Shown: one piece after another, positions 54,130 through 62,644 of the stretch
How the letters are laid out: every line of letters starts with the position of its first letter
Position numbering within the stretch: the stretch's first letter is position 1
NCBI RefSeq assembly: GCF_029603155.1
Contig: NZ_JAPMUA010000002.1
Span: 62,001-126,000 of the forward strand
Length of the DNA stretch: 64,000 bases
Reading direction: 5' to 3'
Source: Galbibacter pacificus
GTDB lineage: Bacteria; Bacteroidota; Bacteroidia; Flavobacteriales; Flavobacteriaceae
Translations under genes and position numbers: made by a program
Notes under the pieces: model-generated
The model's input: only the letters and a program-made list of their open reading frames with translations
Told to the model about the DNA's origin: nothing
The model's database searches: none

Positions 54130-54440
54130 GATAAACAAGGGGGGCATGGCCTTTTTATGCCTCTTATTCCCCCTTTGGTCATGCCCATTGCCCCATTTTA
54201 AAAGGGGGTACGGGCCCTAAAAAGAACGACATCTGCCCCCTTGCGGCATGGGGCCGGGGGCTCTAAATAAAGGGGATGTACCCTTTTCGGACATGTCTAT
54301 TGGCTATTTAAACATACTCCTTGGCCCACCCAAAGGTGCTTCGAACCACCTTTGGGTGGGCTGCTGCATCCTTCCGGTAGGGGGTAGGGGCTTTAAAGAA
54401 AGGGGGCATACCCCGTTCCAGCATGCCCCATTACCCATAC
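54130..54440. repeat. GC-rich island of degenerate ~50-bp repeats
   Basis: Four to five diverged copies share the pattern TAAAnAAAGGGG(G/A)(C/T)(A/G)T, then CCC, TT, a GCATG-like core, and (C/T)CC(A/C)ATT. The clearest are at about 54131-54170, 54200-54250, 54256-54305 and 54390-54437, with a half copy near 54167-54194. G+C content is visibly higher than in flanking genes. A 79-codon open frame across it only reads the repeat and is not called as a gene. Confidence 0.6.
54324..54361. repeat. Perfect 15-bp inverted repeat, with a further direct copy of one arm
   Basis: GCCCACCCAAAGGTG and CACCTTTGGGTGGGC pair perfectly around an 8-nt loop CTTCGAAC. The 18-bp right arm with flank, GAACCACCTTTGGGTGGG (54343-54360), recurs exactly at 54518-54535, 64 bp before the esterase stop. 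It might act as a terminator for the two convergent genes, although no T-tract follows. Confidence 0.85.
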
Positions 54441-54598
54441 CGGGAGACACATGGAGGCTCTCTGCAAGGGCAATGAGGCATGTTTAAAGAGGCTATCAAC
54501 CATTTACAAACAGGTTAGAACCACCTTTGGGTGGGGTAACAACATTATGAGATACCTAAAAAACCTGTTATTGCCCAAGAATAACTATTCTTAAAGTA

Positions 54599-56524
54599 CT
54601 ATTCAGTTTGGAAAGGACTGGTGGGAAGCCCTTCTTTATTGTACAAATTGGCCTTATCTGGGTTATTGGCCCATGCATACCTAACATATTTTGGGTTGGC
54701 TATGGAATTGCTCCAAACAATTACCTTATTGTTATGTATCGTTGCTTTTGCCCACACATAGTTTTTATCGGCTCCCGCAATGGCAAAAGAATGTAAGGAA
54801 TCTCCGTTCTTTGCTACCAATCCGCTGCCAATGCCGTTAAATGAAACAACAATCTTATTGCCCTTAATTTCAGAAGATTTATATAGGGGTCCAGAAGCCA
54901 CCGTGTTTTTCTCATGATATGCAATTTTTTCTGCCAAGAGTGCCAAACGGTGCCCAACATCTTTTTTGTTCAACGGATGAATATCGTTCCACTCTCCAAT
55001 ATCTATCGTTACGGCCATTCCGGTATTAGGGGTTGTTAAGGTTTTTAATTGTTGGTTTCTTAACATTGCCCAGTTGCTTTCCTCGGGATTTGTGGTAGAC
55101 TTCATAAAATTGGCCAGTTGCACGTACAAGAACGGAAAATTACCGAGGTTCCACCGTATCCTCCATTCGTTGATAAGCGTGGAAAAAAGGGCTTGGTATT
55201 CGTCAGGGCTGCCCGTATTGGATTCTCCTTGGTACCAAATAACACCCTGTATTTTATAGTTTAGTAATGGAGCAATCATGGCGTTAAAAAGGCCTGCGGG
55301 CTTCCATCGCACAAAGGTTTGCGGTTTTAAAGGTTCTTTAGCAACCCCTTTTTTAAATTTCCAAGTTCCAGTAAGGGAAATGGTAGTATCGTTTAGTACT
55401 ATTTGATAAGGTTTTTCGGGCACAAATCCGCCTTTGCCGCGTTCGTTTATAACCTTTACGGTAATTTGGTTTTCACCTTCTTTTAAAATGTTTTCTGGAA
55501 TATTATATCTCCTTGGCGGATATTGATATGTGGTATTGCCTATAAAATGACCATTTATAAATACAGAATCTGCATCGACAATACGGCCCAGCAAAAGCTT
55601 GCCCGAAGCATTTTTATGGGCAGGGGAAATTTTAAAGGCTTTTTTGTACCATGCAACGCCGTTAAAGCGGGTCTCTATCTGGTCGTTCCAATAGCCGGGG
55701 ATTTGCATATTTGTCCAATCCTTGGCCGAGTCGATATTCAATGTTTCCCAATGTTGGGCATTTCCCAGATCGTTGGTGTTTACCTCCCTGTACCAATTGG
55801 CAATTCGTTCCCGGTCCCCGGAAATAATGCCGTTAACATAGGTGCTGTCTTTATACAGCAACAGCTCGTTATAGGCTTTCGGGAATTTTTTTAGGGCATC
55901 TTCGCTCAACCATGCCTCGGCTGGCGAGCCTCCCAAGCTAGTATTGATTAAGCCAATAGGGACTTGGTAACGTTCTGTTAGGTCCTTTGCAAAAAAATAG
56001 GCAATTGCAGAAAAGTTAAGTACGGTTTCTGGCGTGGTATTTAACCATTTACCCCCTTCAATCTGCTCTTGTTCTCCACTAAAATTATAGGTTTTAGGTA
56101 CTTCAAAATAACGAATCGTTGGATAGTTGGCCTTTGGAATCTCAGCTTCATACAAAGGTTTTACCCTCGACATGGGGATTTCCATGTTAGACTGTCCGGA
56201 GCATACCCATACATCGCCCACCAAAATATTGTTTACTTCTATGGTATTCGAGCCACTAATGCGCATTGTATAGGGCCCGCCAGCTTTTCCAGCTTCAAGG
56301 TCAACTTCCCAATTCCCATTTTGGCCGGCTTTGGTATGATAGGTTTTTCCTTTAAACAAAATAGTTATGTTTTCTTCTGCGGAAGCCCAGCCCCATACCG
56401 TTATGGGGATATCACGTTGCAATACCATTCCATCTGAAATTAATTTGGGAAGGCTTATTTGACTTGATAAATTGAAGGTTGTTAAAATGAATAAAATAGC
56501 TACAATTTGCCTTAGGTTTTTCAT
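54599..56524 (-). CDS. SGNH-type acetylesterase (sialate O-acetylesterase/acetylxylan esterase-like), secreted
   Basis: A 641-residue esterase with a signal peptide ending LSSQ (about residue 22). The nucleophile Ser112 is in VCSGQSNMEIPM; the WYQGESNTG and EWNDIHP segments supply the oxyanion hole and the Asp-His pair. A GH2-like beta-sandwich is inserted at about 260-400 (DADSVFINGHFIGN), as in sialate O-acetylesterase homologues. In a xylan locus the likely job is removal of acetyl groups from xylan. An ATG 45 bp upstream lies inside the GH43 gene and is rejected. It is last in the minus-strand operon, 7 bp after the GH43 stop. Confidence 0.88.
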   Translation of the reverse strand: MKNLRQIVAILFILTTFNLSSQISLPKLISDGMVLQRDIPITVWGWASAEENITILFKGKTYHTKAGQNGNWEVDLEAGKAGGPYTMRISGSNTIEVNNILVGDVWVCSGQSNMEIPMSRVKPLYEAEIPKANYPTIRYFEVPKTYNFSGEQEQIEGGKWLNTTPETVLNFSAIAYFFAKDLTERYQVPIGLINTSLGGSPAEAWLSEDALKKFPKAYNELLLYKDSTYVNGIISGDRERIANWYREVNTNDLGNAQHWETLNIDSAKDWTNMQIPGYWNDQIETRFNGVAWYKKAFKISPAHKNASGKLLLGRIVDADSVFINGHFIGNTTYQYPPRRYNIPENILKEGENQITVKVINERGKGGFVPEKPYQIVLNDTTISLTGTWKFKKGVAKEPLKPQTFVRWKPAGLFNAMIAPLLNYKIQGVIWYQGESNTGSPDEYQALFSTLINEWRIRWNLGNFPFLYVQLANFMKSTTNPEESNWAMLRNQQLKTLTTPNTGMAVTIDIGEWNDIHPLNKKDVGHRLALLAEKIAYHEKNTVASGPLYKSSEIKGNKIVVSFNGIGSGLVAKNGDSLHSFAIAGADKNYVWAKATIHNNKVIVWSNSIANPKYVRYAWANNPDKANLYNKEGLPTSPFQTE

Positions 56525-56531
56525 GTTCTTA

Positions 56532-57632
56532 TTATTTTGAATATGGATCGATGGTTTGTATGCTTCCATCTTTGTTATAATGTAATTCGGTAACTTTTAT
56601 GCATCTTAAATGTGTTTTTCCTTCTGATAAGGAACTGTCGTGAAAAAAAAGATACCATTTTCCTTTGAATTTTACAATGGAATGGTGAGTGGTCCACCCA
56701 ACAACGGGTTTTAATATAACGCCTTGGTAAGTAAATGGCCCATATGGATTGTTTGCAGTGGCATACACAATTTTATGTGTATCTCCGGTAGAATACGAGA
56801 AATAGTATTTCCCATTGTATGTATGCATCCAAGCTGCTTCAAAAAAACGCCTTTCATGGTCTCCTGCCAACAATGGTTTCCCGTTTTTGTCGATAATCTG
56901 AATGTCTTTTGGGGGTTCTTCAAAATTTATCATATTGCTGGACAGTTTGGCAATTTTGGGGCAGAGGGCACTGCTGTCTTCGGCCGGATAGACATCTTCG
57001 GAAGCATAGCTTCCAGTTGTCCACTTTTGTAATTGACCGCCCATAATACCGCCAAAATACATATAATAACTACCATCATCATCTTTAAAAACACTAGGGT
57101 CGATACTAAAACTACCCGAGATATAAGTGTTTAACGCCTTAAAAGGGCCTTCGGGCTTTTTTCCAGTGGCAACACCAATCCTAAAAACATTATTGGCATC
57201 CTTGGCGGGAAAATAAAAGAAAAAAGTACCGTTTTTTTCGGCGGCATCGGGAGCCCATAGTTGCTTTTTTGCCCAAGCCACTTGGTCTACGTCCAATGCC
57301 GTTCCATGGTCGGTTACCTTGCCGGGAATGCTGTCCATGGAAAAAACATGATAATCCCTCATATTAAAATGATTTCCATCTGCATCGTTGGCAATTTTGG
57401 AGTCGATATCGTGCGAAGGATAAATATAGAGTTTGTTGTTGAACACATGTACCGAGGGATCGGCGGTATACAAGTTGGTTATTAAAGGTTTTGGGGAACC
57501 TGTTTCCATATTTTTTGGTGTTGCCTGAGCAGTGCTTTTAGTATCCTGTTGCTTTTTGGCCGTTGTTTGGCATCCTGTTAAAACAATGGCAAGAAGCCAA
57601 ACTATTTTTATTCTGTTGCGTGTATGGTGCAT
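56532..57632 (-). CDS. GH43 enzyme, lipoprotein paralogue of 46537-47505
   Basis: A 366-residue lipoprotein (lipobox LTGC, Cys21) with a ~30-residue Lys/Thr/Gln-rich linker and a single-domain GH43 propeller. Catalytic residues are D58 (TADPSVHVFNN), the Asp in FSIDPSVFKDDDG, and the Glu in RRFFEAAWMH. It is very similar along its length to the signal-less enzyme in the plus-strand operon, so the two do the same chemistry on either side of the inner membrane. It lies 22 bp downstream of GH115 in transcription order. Confidence 0.9.
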   Translation of the reverse strand: MHHTRNRIKIVWLLAIVLTGCQTTAKKQQDTKSTAQATPKNMETGSPKPLITNLYTADPSVHVFNNKLYIYPSHDIDSKIANDADGNHFNMRDYHVFSMDSIPGKVTDHGTALDVDQVAWAKKQLWAPDAAEKNGTFFFYFPAKDANNVFRIGVATGKKPEGPFKALNTYISGSFSIDPSVFKDDDGSYYMYFGGIMGGQLQKWTTGSYASEDVYPAEDSSALCPKIAKLSSNMINFEEPPKDIQIIDKNGKPLLAGDHERRFFEAAWMHTYNGKYYFSYSTGDTHKIVYATANNPYGPFTYQGVILKPVVGWTTHHSIVKFKGKWYLFFHDSSLSEGKTHLRCIKVTELHYNKDGSIQTIDPYSK

Positions 57633-57654
57633 ATATTTGTTATCAGTAAAATAA

Positions 57655-60507
57655 TTATTTTTTTATTTCAACACTTTCTTTGGGCCCTAAATAGCTTTCT
57701 TTTAACGGTTGGGTTTCAATGACTATTTTTTGGAGCACCAAACCACTGTTTTTCATGTAATATTTTAGGGTATGGTCCCCTTTATCAAGGGGTAGTTTGG
57801 TTGTTATAATTTTTATGTTGTTTGCAACCAATTGGTTCCAGTTGTGTTCATTGTCGTTTTCATGAAAGTTAATGACCTTTGGGGCATCCTCATCGATGCC
57901 AATACCGTAATAGTGGCCAATGCTTGGGTTGTAATTTAACGTGGGGGAGAAGTAAGCATGGATTTTTACCGTACCTGAGGAAAATGAATGAAAGTCGAAC
58001 TCCAGCCTTGGCGAGCTTTCCGTAATTTTTTCAATGCCAGCGGTAACGGGCAGGGTAGTTACCCCAGAAGAAGTTTTCCCTAGGTTTGGTACCGTAATCC
58101 AATTTATATTTTCTGTGCCCACGGATCGGGAATAGTTTTTTGCTTCCATGGAAATATAACCGTCGTTTTCCATAAAACCATTAATATCTGTTTGTTGAGG
58201 GTTATTAATCTTTACTTTAACCTTTACTTGTTCGGTACCCTTTTGTATTGTAAAATAGGTTTCATGTTGCCCTTTCGGGATTTTTTCCTGCTGTAGGCTT
58301 ATCCATATTCTTTTTTGCTCTTTTATGGTGCCTTTGCTCTGGGAAAACCGTAACCAATTGTTGGCAGGTTTAATGTTGTATTTAAAGCTTTCTTTTCCGC
58401 TATTAAAGATTTCAATAAAATGCGTTTCGTTTCCATAAGATACAAATTCGGGAAGTTCCAATCCTTCCTTAACTTCTGGGTACCAATTGTTGGAACCTTC
58501 AATGGCAATGCCCATTGCTGCCTTATCCTTAATGGTTATGTGGTTTATTTTTGGCATTACATTATATCTGGGTTCTTGCCAGGAAATATACCCTATATGG
58601 GTTTGAGACATCATGTGGTTCCATTTTCCGTTGGCTAGGCTTGTATGGTAATAATTGGTGAGAATGGAATCGTTGGCAAATAAATTTTTTACATTTTTAG
58701 CAGTTTCATTAGTAAGCGCCCTTCCTTGAGCGGCATAATAATTATTTTTTGCCGTTTCTATGTACAGGTTGTTTAAATTGGCGCTTGCCAATACCGGAAA
58801 CAGCACCAATTGATAATAGGCATCTTTGTAGTCTTTGGGAATTTTCTCATATATATGCTTTGCCTTGTTAGATAATGCTTCAAATTCTTTTTGAATACGG
58901 TCGGATTCACCATAATTAACAATGCTGTATGTTTTAGCAGAAAGCAACTCGGGTTTTCTTCTGGAATTATACTTTGTGTATTTCATAAGAATATCGGCGA
59001 TTTCTTCGGCATGCATATTCCCAAAAATGCTGCGGCTCCATTGCACATAATAATCCGGAAGGTTATTTGCGTTCCATTTTTCTGGATTCCATGCAAAATC
59101 TAAAAAAAACGAAATTGGCAGTTCCATAGGTTTTAGGTCGCCCACGTTTACAATCCATATGTTTTTTACCCCGTGCTTGTATGCCAAATGCATTTGTTCC
59201 CAAGTCCTTTCAATCTGGTTGGTGTTTATCCATTTATAATTCCTCGGTCCGCCAACATAGTCAAAATGATAATAGACTCCGTATCCACCGGGGCGAAGCG
59301 TATCAGACGGGACGGGCAGTTTCCTAATATTCCCCCAATTGTCGTCGCAGAGCAAAAGGGTTACATCTTCGGGTACCCGCATCCCTTTGTCGTAATAGTC
59401 CTGTACTTCTTTGTAAAGTGCCCATAATTGAGGTGTTTTGGTAATGTCTTTTTGGGTAACATCTGCAATAATCCCCCGTTGTTTTTTTACAATATTTTCC
59501 AAGAGTTCAATGGCAGTGCCTTCCGTCATGGGTTCGTCGCCATCGCCACGCATCCCAATGGTAACAATGGTTTCTGTATTTCCCATTCTTTCCATTCCAG
59601 CACGCCAAAATGCTTCCAGGTTTTTTGTATTGGTGCTATAATCCCAAGCACCGGTTCCAAATTTTTTCCATTCGGCATGGGCCCTTGTTAGCGGTTCGTG
59701 GTGAGATGTGCCCATTACAATGCCATATTCGTCGGCCAAGTCTTTGTTTTTTGGGTCATCTACATAAAACATACGCCCCCACATGGCAGGCCATAAATAA
59801 TTGCCTTTTAGTCTTAAAATAAGTTCGAAAACTTTATTGTAGAATTCAGCATTAAAAGACCCGTAATTTTCATGCACCCAACCCGAAAGTGCCGGAGCTT
59901 CATCATTAATAAAGATACCTCGGTATTTTACCTTAGGTTCGTTCAATGTATGCGTTCCCGGAGTTATATAAATTTTTGAGGCTTTTTTAGCGGGGACATC
60001 AGCCCAAAAATGCCACGGCGATACCCCAATTTGTGTGCACAGATCGTAAATTCCGTATATGGTGCCACGTTTGTCTGATCCCGCAATGACCAAAGCTTCC
60101 TTAATTCCAGGAAATGGATTTTGTATGGTTTTTATAATGAATTTCTCCCATTTGCCATTCAAGTTGGATTCATCAATTAACTTTTTTTCAATTAATTGAT
60201 TTATAATAGGGCTTTTACCTAGCGTGCCCACAATAATGGGAAAATCCTTCAAATTATCGATACCTGTATAAAGTTTTGGGGTAGCACCAGAAACACTTTC
60301 AATATCTTTCTGCAAGTCCAAAATTACTTTTTGCACCCCTTTATAATCCATGTCGCTATATAAAATAGAAGCAACATTATTGTTTTCAGCAAGGGCAAAA
60401 CCATTATCGATGGATGTATTGACCACATATTTTTCCTGCGATTGTAGGTTGTTTATAACAAGGAAAGCAAAAACTATAAGGAGTATTTCTTTAATGTTAA
60501 TTTTCAT
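57655..60507 (-). CDS. GH115 xylan alpha-1,2-glucuronidase, secreted
   Basis: A 950-residue family 115 enzyme, which removes (4-O-methyl-)glucuronic acid from internal or terminal xylose units of xylan. A signal peptide ends LQSQ (about residue 24). Family landmarks include GSDKRGTIYGIYDLC, SPWHFWADVPAKK, KYRGIFINDEAPALSGW, LKGNYLWPAMWGRMF, MGTSHHEPLTRAHAEW and MRGDGDEPM; a C-terminal domain (from about 780, GYISMEAKNYSR) completes the usual length. Its presence indicates a glucuronoxylan substrate. A hairpin between SusD and this gene may lower its expression relative to SusCD. Confidence 0.95.
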   Translation of the reverse strand: MKINIKEILLIVFAFLVINNLQSQEKYVVNTSIDNGFALAENNNVASILYSDMDYKGVQKVILDLQKDIESVSGATPKLYTGIDNLKDFPIIVGTLGKSPIINQLIEKKLIDESNLNGKWEKFIIKTIQNPFPGIKEALVIAGSDKRGTIYGIYDLCTQIGVSPWHFWADVPAKKASKIYITPGTHTLNEPKVKYRGIFINDEAPALSGWVHENYGSFNAEFYNKVFELILRLKGNYLWPAMWGRMFYVDDPKNKDLADEYGIVMGTSHHEPLTRAHAEWKKFGTGAWDYSTNTKNLEAFWRAGMERMGNTETIVTIGMRGDGDEPMTEGTAIELLENIVKKQRGIIADVTQKDITKTPQLWALYKEVQDYYDKGMRVPEDVTLLLCDDNWGNIRKLPVPSDTLRPGGYGVYYHFDYVGGPRNYKWINTNQIERTWEQMHLAYKHGVKNIWIVNVGDLKPMELPISFFLDFAWNPEKWNANNLPDYYVQWSRSIFGNMHAEEIADILMKYTKYNSRRKPELLSAKTYSIVNYGESDRIQKEFEALSNKAKHIYEKIPKDYKDAYYQLVLFPVLASANLNNLYIETAKNNYYAAQGRALTNETAKNVKNLFANDSILTNYYHTSLANGKWNHMMSQTHIGYISWQEPRYNVMPKINHITIKDKAAMGIAIEGSNNWYPEVKEGLELPEFVSYGNETHFIEIFNSGKESFKYNIKPANNWLRFSQSKGTIKEQKRIWISLQQEKIPKGQHETYFTIQKGTEQVKVKVKINNPQQTDINGFMENDGYISMEAKNYSRSVGTENINWITVPNLGKTSSGVTTLPVTAGIEKITESSPRLEFDFHSFSSGTVKIHAYFSPTLNYNPSIGHYYGIGIDEDAPKVINFHENDNEHNWNQLVANNIKIITTKLPLDKGDHTLKYYMKNSGLVLQKIVIETQPLKESYLGPKESVEIKK

Positions 60508-60588
60508 GAATTTAAATTCTGTTGGTTGTTGATAAGAGAAAAATACTTACTTATTTTTAAGTTGAATGATTTTTCTAAAAATAGAAAG

Positions 60589-60623
60589 AAATAGAGCTAC
60601 TCTGTTCAAGAGAGGCTCTATTT
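60589..60623 (-). terminator. Intra-operon hairpin between SusD and GH115
   Basis: Read on the minus strand, AAATAGAGC/GCTCTATTT arms with additional inner pairing are followed by a T-rich tract. It lies 61 bp after the SusD stop. Such partial terminators often set SusCD above enzyme levels in Bacteroidota loci. Confidence 0.65.
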
Positions 60624-60683
60624 CAATCCGCTAACTAAATAAACTAATCAATTTAACATCCAACTGCTGATGATTGATTATTC

Positions 60684-62633
60684 TTATTGATATCCCGGGT
60701 TTTGATAAGCATCTTTTTCGGCCTCTGTCATTTCCATACCATCCAGTTGCCCTTGGGGGATAGGACGTAAATAATGGTAATCTTCAATGGTCCTTGTAAA
60801 TGTTTCAGGCGTATGATTACCCAGTTCGGGTCCGCAAATAGTATAGGAAGCAGCAAGCTCTTGCCACTTTTGTGTTCGTACCAGATCGAACCAGCGGTAT
60901 CCTTCTCCGTAAAATTCCCGCGAGCGTTCAGCCAAAACATAATCAATGTCTATAGTTGTTGGCGTGGCACTGGCCATATCGGCACTGTAATCGGCAATTT
61001 TTTCTTCATTTCCGTTATTGTCCCAACGCCATTTTCCGGCACGTTCTCGAATAACGTTAATCAAATCGCGGGCACTTCTGCTTCCCGAAGCTCCTTTAAC
61101 AGCCGCCTCGGCCGCTACAAAGTAAAGTTCGGAAAACTTGGCAATATTAAAAGGACGTGTGCTTCCGGCATTAGGCTGCCCCAATCCATCACCATTATCG
61201 GTACGATAGGTACCCAATTTCCAGAGCCCCGGATATGTAAACCTACTTATTCCCTGCGGGGAAATTACAAAGTCTGGCCTGCCAGGCAATACGCCGGCAC
61301 CGATTCCGCTATTGTATTGTGTGTTGGAATAGTCTATGCTTCCCGATGGCTCTTCGTCCAAGAAGGTTAATACGGCATCTCCGGGGTATATTTCCATTGA
61401 ATTGGCGCCGTACATGAAAGCCGCATCAAGGCCTGCTTTTGGCCAGTTTGCACGAAAGGTGGTTACAAAGGTTCCATCGTATCTGGAATCGGTTGTTTTA
61501 TCGGCAAAAGTATTTTCCACAACATCAATAGTTGGGCACATACGGGTCCACGGACGGCCGTATGCCTGAGCGGCCTCTCTCTGTACAGAGCTTGCTTCTT
61601 GGGTCCAAGCAGCATCTAAAGCGCTTTTAAGGTTGGTATAGTTCCATGTCATCATCCAAACGGCAAAATTGTCGGGGGCAGCACCACTTCCGTATGTAAG
61701 GCTTCCGCCATTGTACAGTTCGCTATCTTCGGTATGGTCGGCATATAGCAATATTTCACTATTTCTGTCATTGGAGGCCAGATTTACGTCGTAATAAGTT
61801 TCCTGTAGCATAAATGGCCCGGGATTGTCTATGGCTGCCGTTGCCACATCGTAGGCTTGTTGAAAGTACCATTGTGCATCATGACCGTCCGAGTCGGTAC
61901 GGCCAGATTCTGGATATGTAGGGATATTGTTTGGGTTTTCCAGCCACCATCCGTATGTTAGGTATGCCTTGGCCAAATAAAGCCGGGCAAGGGTTTTGGT
62001 AGCCCCGCCGGTTACGCGTCCGTCAACGGGCAAGTCGTTAACGGCAGTAACTAAATCTGGAAAAATAGCCTTTGTGTATACTTCCGGAACCGTATTCCTA
62101 ACGGAAGTCCTTGATGTTGAAGTATTGAATTTAAGTTCCCCGGCACCTAAGTCTAACGGGACACCGCCAAAGGTCTGCACCAATAAGAAATAATCGAAAG
62201 CCCTAAAAAAGCGCGCTTCTGCAATAAGGACATCCGAAATATTTTCAACTTCAGAAGCATTTTCAATAATACCACTTGCCGTATTAATATTGGTAAAGGC
62301 TGTACCCCAAAGAACATCAGCTCTACTTGTGGCGGCCGTTAATTGCCCCACGCCCGAAAGGTCCATGTCCTTAAAATTTCCATCGGCACTTTGGGCATAG
62401 GTGGCTTCATCTGTACCGGTAAGGCACGAATTATAGTAATAGGCCTGCCCATATATATACCGTAAATGTGCGTACATGGCCGTTAAGCCACCAAGAACGC
62501 CATTTTCAGTTTTAAAATATCCCGGTTCGTAAATACTCCGAGGTTGTTCTTCTAAAATATCTTTAGAACACGATCCAAGGAAAAATATCAGTAATGCTGT
62601 TGCTATAAAGCTCTTTTTGTATATACGTTTCAT
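60684..62633 (-). CDS. SusD/RagB-family xylan-binding lipoprotein
   Basis: A 649-residue SusD homologue. The lipobox LGSC gives Cys22. Typical features are ARFFRAFDYFLLVQTFGGVPL, TLARLYLAKAYLTYGWW, KFSELYFVAAEAAVKG with RDLINVIRERAG, and the C-terminal LAERSREFYGEGYRWFDLV, LRPIPQGQL. It is larger than the paired SusD at 37726, as in many xylan-type SusD proteins. It starts 11 bp after the SusC stop. Assignment to xylan rests on the surrounding enzymes. Confidence 0.93.
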   Translation of the reverse strand: MKRIYKKSFIATALLIFFLGSCSKDILEEQPRSIYEPGYFKTENGVLGGLTAMYAHLRYIYGQAYYYNSCLTGTDEATYAQSADGNFKDMDLSGVGQLTAATSRADVLWGTAFTNINTASGIIENASEVENISDVLIAEARFFRAFDYFLLVQTFGGVPLDLGAGELKFNTSTSRTSVRNTVPEVYTKAIFPDLVTAVNDLPVDGRVTGGATKTLARLYLAKAYLTYGWWLENPNNIPTYPESGRTDSDGHDAQWYFQQAYDVATAAIDNPGPFMLQETYYDVNLASNDRNSEILLYADHTEDSELYNGGSLTYGSGAAPDNFAVWMMTWNYTNLKSALDAAWTQEASSVQREAAQAYGRPWTRMCPTIDVVENTFADKTTDSRYDGTFVTTFRANWPKAGLDAAFMYGANSMEIYPGDAVLTFLDEEPSGSIDYSNTQYNSGIGAGVLPGRPDFVISPQGISRFTYPGLWKLGTYRTDNGDGLGQPNAGSTRPFNIAKFSELYFVAAEAAVKGASGSRSARDLINVIRERAGKWRWDNNGNEEKIADYSADMASATPTTIDIDYVLAERSREFYGEGYRWFDLVRTQKWQELAASYTICGPELGNHTPETFTRTIEDYHYLRPIPQGQLDGMEMTEAEKDAYQNPGYQ

Positions 62634-62644
62634 TGTTCCTTTTT

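Noticed and set aside
54248..54487. 79-codon plus-strand frame in the GC-rich island
   Set aside because: Reads through degenerate repeats and a perfect hairpin; composition is not protein-like.
60774..61370. 198-codon plus-strand open frame
   Set aside because: Antisense shadow of the SusD gene, which has a full family signature.
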